64,000 nt of DNA from Sulfurovum sp. (GCA_023955225.1 JAGSGJ010000008.1:1-64000); one strand, 5' to 3'. Counted from the stretch's first letter, positions 1 to 8,212 are shown. The notes: generated by a model from the sequence alone, not told the origin. Numbers and translations are program-made.

Positions 1-1
1 A

Positions 2-1111
2 GCTGGTGAAACTGTTGCTGTTGTTCCAGACTCTACATACGCTATGTTCCACGAAGAGATGGTAGCTGACTGTGTTAAAAATGGTCAGTACGATGTATCT
101 ACAATGGGTACAATGCAAAACATTGGTCTTATGGCTCAAAAAGCTGAAGAGTATGGTTCACACCCAACTACATTTGAACTAGCTGAAGCTGGTACAGTAA
201 CTGTAACTGGTGCTGATGGTGTTCTTATGAGCTTTGAATGTGAAGCTGGTGACATCTGGAGAATGAGTAGAACAAAAGATATCCCAATCAGAGACTGGGT
301 AAGACTTACTGTTGAGAGAACAAGATTAGAGGGTATCCCTGCAATCTTCTGGTTAGACGAAAACAGAGCTCACGATGCTGAAATCATGAAAAAAGTAAAC
401 ACATACCTTGCTGACCATGATACAGATGGTTTAGATATTCAATTTATGAATGTTACTAATGCAACAAGATTTACAAATGCTAGAGTAAGAAAAGGCGAAA
501 ATACTATCGCTGTTACAGGTAACGTTCTTAGAGATCACCTTACAGATATGTACCCAATCTTAGAGCTTGGAACATCTGCTAAAATGCTTTCAATCGTTCC
601 ATTGATCGCTGGTGGTGGATTGTATGAGACTGGTGCTGGTGGATCTGCTCCAAAGCACGTTGACCAATTCTTAGCTGAGGGTCACTTAAGATGGGATTCA
701 CTTGGAGAGTTCTTGGCACTTGCTGAGTCATTAAGATTTATCGGTCAAAAACATTCAGATGAGAAACTGGCTGCACTTACAGCTGCACTAGATATTGCTA
801 ATGAAGGTTACCTTGACAACAACAAAGAGCCAGGTAGAAAATGTGGTCAACCAGACAACAAAGCATCTCACTTCTTTGTAGCTCAATACTGGGCAGATGC
901 ACTTGCTAACGGTGCTGATGCTGAATTGGCTGCTAAATTTGCACCTGTTGCTGCTGAACTTAAAGAGAAAGAAGCAACTATTATTGAAGAGCTTCTTGCT
1001 GTTGAAGGTCAACCTCAAGATATTGGTGGTTACTTCCACCCGAATGATGAGTTAGCTGCTAAGGCGATGAGACCATCTGCTACACTTAATGCGATCATTG
1101 ACGCTATATAA
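2..1111 (+). CDS. icd: Monomeric NADP-dependent isocitrate dehydrogenase, 5' truncated
   Basis: C-terminal half of the monomeric (about 740-residue) isocitrate dehydrogenase, which interconverts isocitrate and 2-oxoglutarate with NADP in the cytoplasm. The frame is open from base 2, so the start lies outside the window; about 370 residues are visible. Family-typical stretches include IFWLDENRAHDAE, a segment containing DGLDIQFMN, LIAGGGLYETGAGGSAPKHV and the end around DIGGYFHPND. This single-chain type is unrelated in sequence to the dimeric Icd of E. coli. It is followed by mdh, fumC and sucCD, so it belongs to a TCA block; in Campylobacterota the same enzyme can run reductively in CO2 fixation (family knowledge, not shown here). 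No odd residues seen. Confidence 0.95.
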   Translation, partial: AGETVAVVPDSTYAMFHEEMVADCVKNGQYDVSTMGTMQNIGLMAQKAEEYGSHPTTFELAEAGTVTVTGADGVLMSFECEAGDIWRMSRTKDIPIRDWVRLTVERTRLEGIPAIFWLDENRAHDAEIMKKVNTYLADHDTDGLDIQFMNVTNATRFTNARVRKGENTIAVTGNVLRDHLTDMYPILELGTSAKMLSIVPLIAGGGLYETGAGGSAPKHVDQFLAEGHLRWDSLGEFLALAESLRFIGQKHSDEKLAALTAALDIANEGYLDNNKEPGRKCGQPDNKASHFFVAQYWADALANGADAELAAKFAPVAAELKEKEATIIEELLAVEGQPQDIGGYFHPNDELAAKAMRPSATLNAIIDAI

Positions 1112-1128
1112 TAAGTAAGACTCTATTG

Positions 1129-1343
1129 AGTATTGTACCTTATGTGTGCAATACTCGTCACCAAAATGTAATAACATTTTGGTACGCTATACACTTCTGC
1201 AGAGGGTGTACCCTCTGCATCACTTCTTAGTATCTAGTGTAAAAAGATACTCTTGACACATTTGTGTCATATAACATAGGGTTGATGTAGCCTCTTTTGT
1301 CGCAAAGCATAATTGATAACATAAGTTATGAGTTATGTTTTGC
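1129..1343. repeat. Array of six consecutive hairpins after icd
   Basis: The 269-bp gap between icd and mdh is almost entirely inverted repeats: AGTATTG/CAATACT (1129-1155); ACCAAAATGT/ACATTTTGGT (1160-1183, perfect 10 bp); TGCAGAGGGT/ACCCTCTGCA (1198-1219, perfect, 2-nt loop); AGTATCT/AGATACT (1229-1251); TGACACA/TGTGTCA (1254-1269); and an outer stem 1302-1312 with 1333-1343 (11 bp, one G-T) enclosing ATAAC/GTTAT. None is followed by a strong T run, so a simple terminator explains at most one of them. It could be an RNA-processing or stability region between two metabolic genes, or a nest of small repeats. Confidence 0.8.
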
Positions 1344-1380
1344 CTTGGGGTCCCCTATCATTCTTAATTAAAGGATTATA

Positions 1381-2331
1381 ATGAATAAAGGTAAAAAAGT
1401 ATCGATCATCGGTGCAGGAAATGTGGGGGCTACTGTAGCTTATTCACTGGCAATGAAAGGTATCTGTCACGAGATAGTACTTAGAGATAGAAATGTTGAA
1501 ATCGCTAAAGGTAAAGCGTTAGATATGTCACAAGCAGCAAATGCAGCTAGAATGCATACATTGGTATCTGTAGCCGAAGATGCTTCCGGAATGGCAGGTT
1601 CAGATGTAGTAGTTATTACAGCAGGAAGTCCTAGACTGCCAGGTATGAGTAGAGATGATCTACTTATGATCAATGCGGAGATCACAAAAGAAGTGGTAGC
1701 AGATGTCAAAGAACATGCACCAGATGCTATTATCATTATGGTTTCCAATCCTCTTGATGTTATGACCTATGTGGCACTTAAGGAATCAGGATTCCCTAAA
1801 GAGAGAGTTATTGGTATGGCTGGTATTTTAGATTCTGCAAGAATGGCTCACTTCATCCATGAGAAGATCGGTTATGGAGCAGGACAAATACGTGCTTCAG
1901 TAATGGGTGGACATGGTGATGATATGGTCCCACTCCCTAAGTTCTCGACAGTTGCAGGTGTTCCTTTGACAGATGTACTTGATGAAGAAGAGATTTTGGA
2001 AGTGGTTGAAAGAACCAAGCATGGTGGAGCAGAAATCGTAGGTTACCTTAAAACAGGTTCAGCTTATTATGCACCTGCAAAATCTACAGCGATAATGGTA
2101 GAAGCAATCCTCAAAGATACAAAACAGATTCATCCTTGTGCTGTTTATTTAGACGGTCACTACGGTCACTCTGATGTGGTTTCTGGTGTGCCTGTAGCTC
2201 TAGGTGCAAATGGTGTTGAGAAACTTTTTGAGATGACATTGAGTGAAAATCAAAAGAAAAAATTTGCGAAAAGTGTTCAGTCTGTAAGAAGTATGATTGA
2301 TGTTCTTAAAGAGAAGAAATTTTTTGACTAG
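1381..2331 (+). CDS. mdh: Malate dehydrogenase (NAD-dependent, LDH-like type)
   Basis: Interconverts malate and oxaloacetate in the cytoplasm. The 316-residue length suits the LDH-like MDH group. The N-terminal dinucleotide fold shows GAGNVGATVA (residues 11-20); substrate and catalytic parts show VSNPLDVMTY, GMAGILDSARM and the active-site histidine in MGGHGDDMVP. The ATG at 1381 follows AAAGGATTATA, a well-spaced ribosome binding site. It lies between icd and fumC, all on the same strand, so these enzymes probably act together, although the 250-bp spacer upstream could hold its own promoter. A hairpin just downstream (2399-2414) may end or attenuate the transcript before fumC. Confidence 0.96.
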   Translation: MNKGKKVSIIGAGNVGATVAYSLAMKGICHEIVLRDRNVEIAKGKALDMSQAANAARMHTLVSVAEDASGMAGSDVVVITAGSPRLPGMSRDDLLMINAEITKEVVADVKEHAPDAIIIMVSNPLDVMTYVALKESGFPKERVIGMAGILDSARMAHFIHEKIGYGAGQIRASVMGGHGDDMVPLPKFSTVAGVPLTDVLDEEEILEVVERTKHGGAEIVGYLKTGSAYYAPAKSTAIMVEAILKDTKQIHPCAVYLDGHYGHSDVVSGVPVALGANGVEKLFEMTLSENQKKKFAKSVQSVRSMIDVLKEKKFFD

Positions 2332-2398
2332 ATAGGGCGCATTTAGAACGAAACTCCAAATACTATGCTGACGCTGAGTCTTCTTCAGCAGAAAGCTC

Positions 2399-2418
2399 AA
2401 GCGATTAATCGCTTTTTT
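2399..2418 (+). terminator. Hairpin with T run after mdh
   Basis: AAGCGAT/ATCGCTT stem with a TA loop followed by six T residues, located 15 bp before the fumC start. It resembles an intrinsic terminator or attenuator; being A/T rich with a 2-nt loop, it may be leaky. Confidence 0.6.
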
Positions 2419-2432
2419 AAGAAAGGATTACA

Positions 2433-3830
2433 ATGGAATATAGAATAGAAAAAGACACAATGGGAGAGATGAAAGTCCCTGCCGATAAATATTGGGCTGC
2501 ACAAACACAACGTTCTGTACATAACTTTGAGATTGGTAATGAAAAAATGCCTTTGGAAGTGGTATATGGTTTTGCCAATTTGAAAAAAGCGTGTGCTCTA
2601 GTAAACAATGAACTTGGACGTCTTGATAATGAAAAAACTACGGCTATCTCTAAAGCGTGTGAAACCGTACTTTCCGGAGAATTGGATGATAACTTTCCGT
2701 TAGTGGTATGGCAAACAGGTTCAGGAACACAGTCAAATATGAACATGAATGAAGTAGTTGCAAATAAAGCCACTGAAATTTTAGGCGGTGACTTTACAAA
2801 AGAGAACCTTGTTCACCCTAATGATGATGTCAATAAAGGACAGAGTTCAAATGATACCTTTCCTACTGGTATGCGCATTGCTGAAGTAGTTGCGGTGACA
2901 GATAATCTTATGCCTGCACTGAATCAACTGAAAGCGACACTTGAGGCTAAATCAAAAGCATTTTCTGATGTAGTCAAGATAGGTAGAACACACCTTCAAG
3001 ATGCGACACCATTGACTTTGGGACAAGAGATTTCTGGCTATGTAGCGATGTTAGAGACTAACCTTAAGCAACTGGGTGATGCACTTGTATATTGTAGAGA
3101 ATTAGCCATTGGTGGTACAGCTGTGGGTACGGGGCTCAATTGTCACCCAGAGTTTTCCGAGCGTGTAGCAGCACAGTTAAATGCATTTATGGGTAAAGAT
3201 TACGGATTTGTTTCTCAACCAAATAAGTTCCATGCACTCACAGGTCATGATGCGGAAGTTGTTCTTTCAGGAGCACTCAAAGCACTTGCAGCTAACCTAA
3301 TGAAAATAGCAAATGATGTAAGATGGTTGGCATCAGGCCCAAGATGTGGTTTGGGTGAGATAGAAATTCCTGCCAATGAGCCAGGTTCATCTATTATGCC
3401 GGGTAAAGTAAACCCTACTCAGGCAGAAGCTATGACCATGGTTGCTGTACAGGTCATGGGTAACGATGTAACAGTTGGTATTGCTGCATCTCAGGGGAAC
3501 TTTGAACTGAATGTTTTTAAGCCGGTCATTGCATATAATATATTACAGTCAACAAAACTTCTTGCTGATGTCATGAGAAGTTTTGATATCCACTGTGCAG
3601 TTGGGATAGAGCCTATTAAAGCAAATATTGACAGGTTTTTAAATGATTCACTGATGCTGGTGACTGCGCTTAACCCGCATATTGGGTATGAAAATGCAGC
3701 GACTATTGCTAAAACAGCACATAAAAATGGTACTACACTCAAAGAGGAAGCAGTTGCACTCGGATTTATGTCTGCAGAAGATTTCGATAAAAATGTAAAA
3801 CCAGAAGAGATGATAGCCCCTAAAGCGTAA
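2433..3830 (+). CDS. fumC: Class II fumarate hydratase
   Basis: Iron-independent fumarase interconverting fumarate and malate. Length of 465 residues is full for FumC. The superfamily signature GSSIMPGKVNPTQ is present around residues 317-329, with other conserved parts SGTQSNMNMNEV (substrate loop), HPNDDVNKGQSSND and GRTHLQDATPLTLGQE. The ATG at 2433 has GAAAGGATTACA in front. It follows mdh and precedes sucCD, and would link malate to the fumarate reductase encoded at 15-18 kb. A 13-bp perfect hairpin follows the stop. Confidence 0.97.
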   Translation: MEYRIEKDTMGEMKVPADKYWAAQTQRSVHNFEIGNEKMPLEVVYGFANLKKACALVNNELGRLDNEKTTAISKACETVLSGELDDNFPLVVWQTGSGTQSNMNMNEVVANKATEILGGDFTKENLVHPNDDVNKGQSSNDTFPTGMRIAEVVAVTDNLMPALNQLKATLEAKSKAFSDVVKIGRTHLQDATPLTLGQEISGYVAMLETNLKQLGDALVYCRELAIGGTAVGTGLNCHPEFSERVAAQLNAFMGKDYGFVSQPNKFHALTGHDAEVVLSGALKALAANLMKIANDVRWLASGPRCGLGEIEIPANEPGSSIMPGKVNPTQAEAMTMVAVQVMGNDVTVGIAASQGNFELNVFKPVIAYNILQSTKLLADVMRSFDIHCAVGIEPIKANIDRFLNDSLMLVTALNPHIGYENAATIAKTAHKNGTTLKEEAVALGFMSAEDFDKNVKPEEMIAPKA

Positions 3831-3838
3831 CACTCTGC

Positions 3839-3868
3839 GTATGTGTTGTGTAGATACACAACACATAC
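3839..3868 (+). terminator. Perfect 13-bp hairpin after fumC
   Basis: Stem GTATGTGTTGTGT and its exact complement around an AGAT loop, 8 bases after the fumC stop. No clear T run follows, so termination could be factor-assisted, or the hairpin may protect the 3' end. Confidence 0.65.
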
Positions 3869-3922
3869 CTATAAAACTCCCTTGAAACCCCCCTTATTAA
3901 TCAAATATTCCATCTAAAATCG

Positions 3923-3928
3923 TATAAT
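3923..3928 (+). promoter_or_regulatory. -10 box of the sucCD promoter
   Basis: TATAAT 28 bases before the sucC start, after the fumC hairpin. No strong -35 is seen, as is usual for Campylobacterota promoters. It makes sucCD a transcription unit separate from fumC. Confidence 0.5.
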
Positions 3929-3955
3929 GTATTCATTATATAAAAAGGAGTACAC

Positions 3956-5128
3956 GTGAATATTCATGAGTATCAAGCAAAACAGATTTTTGCTAAATAC
4001 AATATACCAACACCAAAAGGTATAATGGTTGAAAGTGTGAGAGATGCAGTTGTTGCTGCAGAACAATTAGGTGGTCCTGTTTGGGTTGTTAAGGCTCAAA
4101 TTCACGCTGGCGGTCGTGGTCTTGGTGGTGGTGTTAAACTTGCTAAGTCTCTTGATGAAGTAGAAGCTTTAGCTAATGAGATTTTAGGAATGACTTTGGT
4201 TACTCACCAAACAACTGTTGAGGGTAAATTAGTTCAAAAGCTTTACATAGAAGATGGTGCTGATATCAAAGATGAGTTCTACCTTTCAGTTGTTTTAGAC
4301 AGAAAATTGGAAATGCCTTTAATTATGGCATCTACTGAGGGTGGAATGAACATTGAAGATGTTGCAGAAAACACTCCAGAGAAAATTATCACTATCCCTG
4401 TTGATCCAGCTATTGGTTTTCAAGGATTCCATGGTAGAGAACTTGCATTTGGTTTAGGTATCACTGATAAGATTGAACAAAAAAATATCATTAAATTTGC
4501 AGAAAAACTTTTCAGACTTTACATGGAAAATGACGCAGAAATGATTGAAATCAATCCTCTTGTTAGGACAGGTAAGGGTGTATTTCTTGCGCTTGATGGC
4601 AAGATGGGATTTGATAATTCTGCTCTTGGACGTCAACCGGAAATCGCTGCCATGAGAGATTTAACAGAAGAAGATGCTGATGAAGTAGAAGCTGCTAAAT
4701 ATGGGCTTTCTTATGTGGCTTTAGATGGTGAAATTGGTTGTATGGTAAATGGTGCTGGTCTTGCAATGGGTACTATGGATACGATTAATTATATGGGTGG
4801 AACTCCTGCTAACTTCCTTGATGTTGGTGGTTCTGCAAACGCAGAAACTGTTGCAAAAGGTTTTGAGATTATTCTTAAAAACCCTAAAGTAAAAGCAATT
4901 TTTGTAAATATTTTTGGTGGGATTGTTCGTTGTGATCGTATCGCAAATGGTATTATCGAAGCTACTAAAATTACTGATGTAAATGTACCAGTCATTGTTC
5001 GTCTTGATGGAACAAATGCTCCAGAAGCATCTGAGATCCTTAAAAATGCAAATATAGCTAACTTGATTGTTGGTAATGACTTAGGTGACGGTGCAGCAAA
5101 AGCTGTAGCTGCGGCAAAAGGAGAATAA
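3956..5128 (+). CDS. sucC: Succinyl-CoA synthetase, beta subunit
   Basis: ADP-forming beta subunit of succinate-CoA ligase; with SucD it interconverts succinyl-CoA and succinate with nucleotide and phosphate. The 390 residues match the family (about 388). The N-terminal ATP-grasp domain starts MNIHEYQAKQIFAKY and has the nucleotide-binding stretch VVKAQIHAGGRGLGGGVKLA; MIEINPLV carries the metal-binding Glu/Asn; the C-terminal CoA-ligase domain has NIFGGIVRCDRIANGI. The start is GTG at 3956, chosen because AAAAAGGAG sits 5-6 bases upstream and no ATG fits. SucD follows after 3 bases, with its ribosome binding site inside the end of sucC. Confidence 0.97.
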   Translation: MNIHEYQAKQIFAKYNIPTPKGIMVESVRDAVVAAEQLGGPVWVVKAQIHAGGRGLGGGVKLAKSLDEVEALANEILGMTLVTHQTTVEGKLVQKLYIEDGADIKDEFYLSVVLDRKLEMPLIMASTEGGMNIEDVAENTPEKIITIPVDPAIGFQGFHGRELAFGLGITDKIEQKNIIKFAEKLFRLYMENDAEMIEINPLVRTGKGVFLALDGKMGFDNSALGRQPEIAAMRDLTEEDADEVEAAKYGLSYVALDGEIGCMVNGAGLAMGTMDTINYMGGTPANFLDVGGSANAETVAKGFEIILKNPKVKAIFVNIFGGIVRCDRIANGIIEATKITDVNVPVIVRLDGTNAPEASEILKNANIANLIVGNDLGDGAAKAVAAAKGE

Positions 5129-5131
5129 TCA

Positions 5132-6001
5132 ATGTCAATTTTAGTAAATAAAGATACAAAAGTAATCGTTCAAGGTTTTACAGGAAAAGAGGGTTCTTTC
5201 CATGCTGAACAATGTATAGATTATGGTACACAGATCGTTGGTGGTGTAACTCCAAATAAAGGTGGTCAAACACACCTAGGTAAACCAGTTTTTAACACAG
5301 TGTCTGATGCTGTAAGAACTACCGGTGCTACTGTTTCTATGATTTTTGTTCCACCTGCATTTGTTGGTGACGCTGTAATGGAAGCTGCTGAAGCTGGAAT
5401 TGAACTTGCAGTAATCATTACTGAAGGTGCTCCAGTTAAAGATATGCAAATGGCTAAAGCATACGCTACTAAACATGGTATGAAAACATTAGGGCCAAAC
5501 TGTCCTGGTATTATCACTGCTGAAGAGTGTAAAATTGGAATTATGCCTGGTATGATTTTCAAAAAAGGTAATGTTGGTCTGATTTCTAAATCAGGTACCT
5601 TAACTTATGAAGGAACAAATCAAGTTGTTCAAGCAGGTTATGGAATCACAACTGCAGTTGGTATTGGCGGGGATCCGATTATTGGTCTTTCATACAATCA
5701 ATTATTACCAATGTTTGAAGCTGATCCTGAAACAAAATGTATCGTTATGATTGGTGAGATTGGTGGGGATCTTGAGATTCAAGCTGCAAAGCTTATCAAA
5801 GAACAGATCACTAAGCCGGTAGTTGCATTTATTGCCGGTCAAACTGCACCTAAAGGTAAAACTATGGGTCACGCAGGCGCAATTGTATCTGGTTCAGCAG
5901 GTACTGCAGCAGAAAAAATGGCAGCTCTTGAAGCAGCTGGTGTTAAAGTTGTTGTTTCCCCAGCTGAGATCGGTAAAGCTGTTAAAGAAATTCTTTCTTA
6001 A
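5132..6001 (+). CDS. sucD: Succinyl-CoA synthetase, alpha subunit
   Basis: Alpha subunit of succinate-CoA ligase, carrying the CoA site and the histidine that is transiently phosphorylated. Length is 289 residues. Visible motifs: GFTGKEGSFHAEQ (CoA-binding N-terminus), GPNCPGIITAEECKIGIMPG, SKSGTLTYEGTNQ and GHAGAIVSG with the phospho-histidine. ATG 5132 is preceded by AAAGGAGAATAATCA. It follows sucC immediately and is probably cotranscribed. A GTGGGCA/TGCCCAC hairpin lies downstream. Confidence 0.97.
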   Translation: MSILVNKDTKVIVQGFTGKEGSFHAEQCIDYGTQIVGGVTPNKGGQTHLGKPVFNTVSDAVRTTGATVSMIFVPPAFVGDAVMEAAEAGIELAVIITEGAPVKDMQMAKAYATKHGMKTLGPNCPGIITAEECKIGIMPGMIFKKGNVGLISKSGTLTYEGTNQVVQAGYGITTAVGIGGDPIIGLSYNQLLPMFEADPETKCIVMIGEIGGDLEIQAAKLIKEQITKPVVAFIAGQTAPKGKTMGHAGAIVSGSAGTAAEKMAALEAAGVKVVVSPAEIGKAVKEILS

Positions 6002-6036
6002 TTCCATTCCTTTCGTAAAATATCCAAATACTTTTA

Positions 6037-6054
6037 GTGGGCATTCCTGCCCAC
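6037..6054 (+). terminator. GC-rich hairpin after sucD
   Basis: GTGGGCA TTCC TGCCCAC, a perfect 7-bp stem 35 bases after the sucD stop. The following bases are only moderately T rich. It is the likely end of the sucCD transcript. Confidence 0.55.
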
Positions 6055-6187
6055 GCTACATATTTTCCTACAACGTTTTTCTTAACCCTATTTCTATTAT
6101 ATTTGATTAAAAAAGAAACACACTATACTTCTTTCATTTAGATTTTTTGACTATAATATTCCTATATTAAATCGTCAGGAGTAATTT

Positions 6188-6466
6188 ATGAAGGAATCAT
6201 TTGAGGTTTTTAATGTTAAGTGTGGAGGGTGTGCTTCAACACTTAAAAGTAAACTAGCCAAAGAATTTGGAGATATAGAAGTCAATTTAAACGTTCTTCC
6301 ACGTAAAATTACGTTAGATATGGAAAATAAGGATGTCGATAAGTTATCTAAAGCACTGAGAGAACTCGGTTATCCTTTAGCTACAGAAGAGATGAGTTTC
6401 ATGGATAGTACTTCAGCAAAAGCAAAAAGTTTTGTTTCTTGTGCAATAGGTAAAATGAATAGTTAA
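6188..6466 (+). CDS. Small heavy-metal-associated (HMA) domain protein
   Basis: A 92-residue cytoplasmic protein whose first 70 residues look like an HMA/copper-chaperone fold: FNVKCGGCASTLKSKL carries the CxxC metal site at Cys12 and Cys15 (CGGC), followed by a beta-alpha-beta pattern ending in LRELGYPL. The 20-residue tail includes one more Cys (SFVSCAIG) and is not part of the domain. AGGAG stands 6 bases before the ATG. No copper ATPase or metal regulator is adjacent, so the metal and partner are unknown; copper(I) trafficking is the default inference. Confidence 0.8.
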   Translation: MKESFEVFNVKCGGCASTLKSKLAKEFGDIEVNLNVLPRKITLDMENKDVDKLSKALRELGYPLATEEMSFMDSTSAKAKSFVSCAIGKMNS

Positions 6467-6589
6467 GCTAGCGTATATAACGCTTCTTTTATAGAATTTT
6501 TTTGACTCAAATGCTAACAACCACTCTTATAATAATAACTATAAGTTATTTATCTTCACCCCCCCCTTAATACTTAGAGTTTTATATGG

Positions 6590-6595
6590 TATAAT
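6590..6595 (+). promoter_or_regulatory. -10 box of rnpB
   Basis: TATAAT about 8-10 bases before the deduced 5' end of RNase P RNA. A run of eight C residues (6559-6566) lies just above the -35 position. Confidence 0.6.
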
Positions 6596-6602
6596 TCCAT
6601 CA

Positions 6603-6940
6603 AGGTGCAATAGGTAGTTGCTGGTGACATTATGTCACGAGAGGAAAGTCCGGGCTGCAAGTGAGACAGGACTCCATCTAACAGATGGCCAGAGTAATCT
6701 GAGGGCAAGTGCAACAGAAAGTAGGTAGCCACTTCGGTGGTGATAGTGAAAGGGTGGGGTAAGAGCCCACCAGTGCTTATGGTAACATAGGCAGCTAGGT
6801 AAACCCTGTCCGCAGCAAGAAGTATATGGTACAAGTCTCACAAGCTGTTTGATCAGCACACATACTTCGCTTGAACGTATTGGCAACAATACGTCTAGAT
6901 AAATAACTACCCACGACAAAACCCGGCTTATCGTTTCACC
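6603..6940 (+). ncRNA. rnpB: RNase P RNA (bacterial type A)
   Basis: Catalytic RNA that trims tRNA 5' leaders. Hallmarks visible: the 5' strand TAGGTAGTTG pairing with AACTACCCACG near 6906 (P1/P2 region); the conserved core GAGGAAAGTCCGGGCTGCA (CR-I); the CAGAGTAATCTGAGGGCAAG region; AGTGAAAGGGTGGGGTAAGA (J11/12); GGTAAACCC; and the 3' end AACCCGGCTTATCG. The 5' end is placed about 8 bases after a TATAAT box and the 3' end at the TTTCACC segment; both may be off by several bases. The last 14 bases plus downstream sequence recur at 8213. Confidence 0.93.
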
Positions 6941-6951
6941 TTTGATTTTAT

Positions 6952-6967
6952 GGGGTATTTTTACCCC
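6952..6967 (+). terminator. GGGGTA/TACCCC hairpin after rnpB
   Basis: A 6-bp stem with a TTTT loop 12 bases past rnpB. There is no T tail, so it may be a processing or termination signal. A copy with weakened pairing is present in the duplicated segment at 8213-8261. Confidence 0.5.
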
Positions 6968-7077
6968 TAAATTACATACTTCATCTATATAATTCTCATT
7001 AATTCAAACATAGTAAAAACACTATAATATTTTGTATTTTATAAGGTTTTAGAAAATCATTCAGATATTAATGTGAG

Positions 7078-7110
7078 CTTCACACTATCTTCACACTTCT
7101 ATTCTATACT
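7078..7110 (+). promoter_or_regulatory. Direct repeat CTTCACACT with 11-bp period plus -10 box
   Basis: Two identical 9-mers at 7078-7086 and 7089-7097 are exactly one helical turn apart and cover the -35 position of a TATACT -10 box (7105-7110), 30 bases before the small exported peptide gene. This layout is typical of OmpR/PhoB-type response-regulator activation sites. The regulator is not identifiable from the window. Confidence 0.5.
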
Positions 7111-7139
7111 TCCTCATCTTTAAAAAAGAAAGGTTTCAA

Positions 7140-7274
7140 ATGAGAAAATTAACAACACTATTACTATTAGCTATCGGTTTGGCATCAAGTGCATCGGCAC
7201 ATCACATGGCAGAGTCTGACACTGCAGGTGTAAATATAGATGAGTCTTCTCCACACCTATTGATGACATTTTAA
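7140..7274 (+). CDS. 44-residue exported peptide
   Basis: ATG 7140 follows a GAAAGG ribosome binding site. The product has a clear signal peptide (MRKLTTLLLLAIGLASSASA) with an expected cut after Ala20, leaving a 24-residue His/Asp/Glu-bearing peptide starting HHMAESDT and ending HLLMTF. I recognise no family. The gene is framed by a regulator-like direct-repeat promoter and a strong terminator, which argues that it is expressed rather than chance. The mature peptide could bind metal through its N-terminal HH, which is inference only. It faces the cytochrome b pseudogene on the other strand. Confidence 0.65.
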   Translation: MRKLTTLLLLAIGLASSASAHHMAESDTAGVNIDESSPHLLMTF

Positions 7275-7300
7275 TAATAGATAAAACATTCACTTCACTG

Positions 7301-7333
7301 AGGCATATCCTGAAAATAGGATATGCCTTTTTT
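7301..7333 (+). terminator. Strong intrinsic terminator after the 44-aa peptide gene
   Basis: AGGCATATCCT / AGGATATGCCT (perfect 11-bp stem, loop GAAAAT) followed by seven T residues, 27 bases after the stop codon. Confidence 0.9.
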
Positions 7334-7356
7334 ATATTCTATTTCATATAGACACT

Positions 7357-7943
7357 TTACAACGATTTTTCTCCACCATTAACCATATCTGAAAAAATCC
7401 CTTTTTCATTTTGATTTTCTGCGATGAAAACACCGATGATATGCAGAGGTACAAAGATAAGAACAGCATTAAAAACAAGTTCATGAATCTCTTTGATGTC
7501 CTGGGCTCCCTCTTTAGTAAGACCAAGTGGCTCATAAAAATTGATAAGCAACCTACTTATAGCCATAAAGATAAGAATTCCATGGATACCAATATACCCT
7601 AGCTTAAGCATCTTTTTATAAAAAGTTTCTTCTTTAAGGTTTTGGTAGTTTTGTTTTCCACTTTCGGTAAAGAAGAGTATCACCCTCCAGATCAATAAAG
7701 CAGCTAAGGTATACCCCAAAATAATATGCCATTCCCACATTGGGCACGAATAGCTTTAGCAAGTACTTTAGCCTGGTCGGCTGTAACTTCCAAGTTGATC
7801 TCGGAGAGTTTCTGTGTAAGAAGTTCGCTATTTGTTCTCCAACTTAAAAATGTTTTTCTTAAAAATACAGTTCCAAGTAATCCTAAAGCCACCGCTGCAT
7901 GTACCCAGTACCAAATTCTAAAATCTAAGCGCCATTTTTTCAT
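7357..7943 (-). pseudogene. Cytochrome b561-like membrane protein with a frameshift
   Basis: Two minus-strand frames make one protein of about 195 residues: 7943-7745 gives MKKWRLDFRIWYWVHAAVAL through AKAIRA, and 7740-7357 continues MWEWHIILGYTLAALLIWRV to the end. Joined, they form a four-helix cytochrome b fold with heme-type histidines in each helix (WVHAA, WEWHIILGY, GIHGILIF, LFVPLHIIG-like region). The break is at a GGG run on the + strand (7742-7744): adding one G there would give in-frame AIRAPMWEWHI. Start ATG 7943 is chosen over the GTG at 7952 because AAGG is 8 bases upstream. It is a disrupted gene, a sequencing error or a slippage site. It would normally be a quinone- or heme-linked electron carrier. 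Confidence 0.75.
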
Positions 7944-8044
7944 AGTTAGCACCTTATTTTTAGTATATAAATATATGATTATGCTTCTTTTTGATTATAC
8001 TCCAAATGTTTTACTATTACAATATTCGTTGAGTTACATGAAAA

Positions 8045-8080
8045 CCTTATAAAATAGTCTATATGGGAGATTTTATTAGG
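8045..8080. repeat. Dispersed AT-rich palindrome, copy 1
   Basis: CCTTATAAAAT ... ATTTTATTAGG around a central TCTATATG segment; related copies are at 9342, 46409 and 48606, with a half-copy at 7036-7046. Confidence 0.6.
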
Positions 8081-8150
8081 AATTAACTTTTATGGTATAT
8101 TGTTTCTATGAAGTTGATTTAATAGAAGATAGAGGAATTTTTACTAAAAA

Positions 8151-8192
8151 AGTGACACCAAAGGTGTCACTACGGTATCGATAGATACCGTA
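8151..8192. repeat. Two abutting perfect hairpins
   Basis: AGTGACACC/GGTGTCACT (8151-8171, loop AAA) directly followed by TACGGTATC/GATACCGTA (8171-8192, loop GATA), sharing the T at 8171. The same motif types (GACAC and ATACT/TATC stems) occur in the icd-mdh hairpin array. There is no T run, so an ordinary terminator is unlikely. Confidence 0.75.
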
Positions 8193-8212
8193 TATAAGGG
8201 AATAGGGCATAA

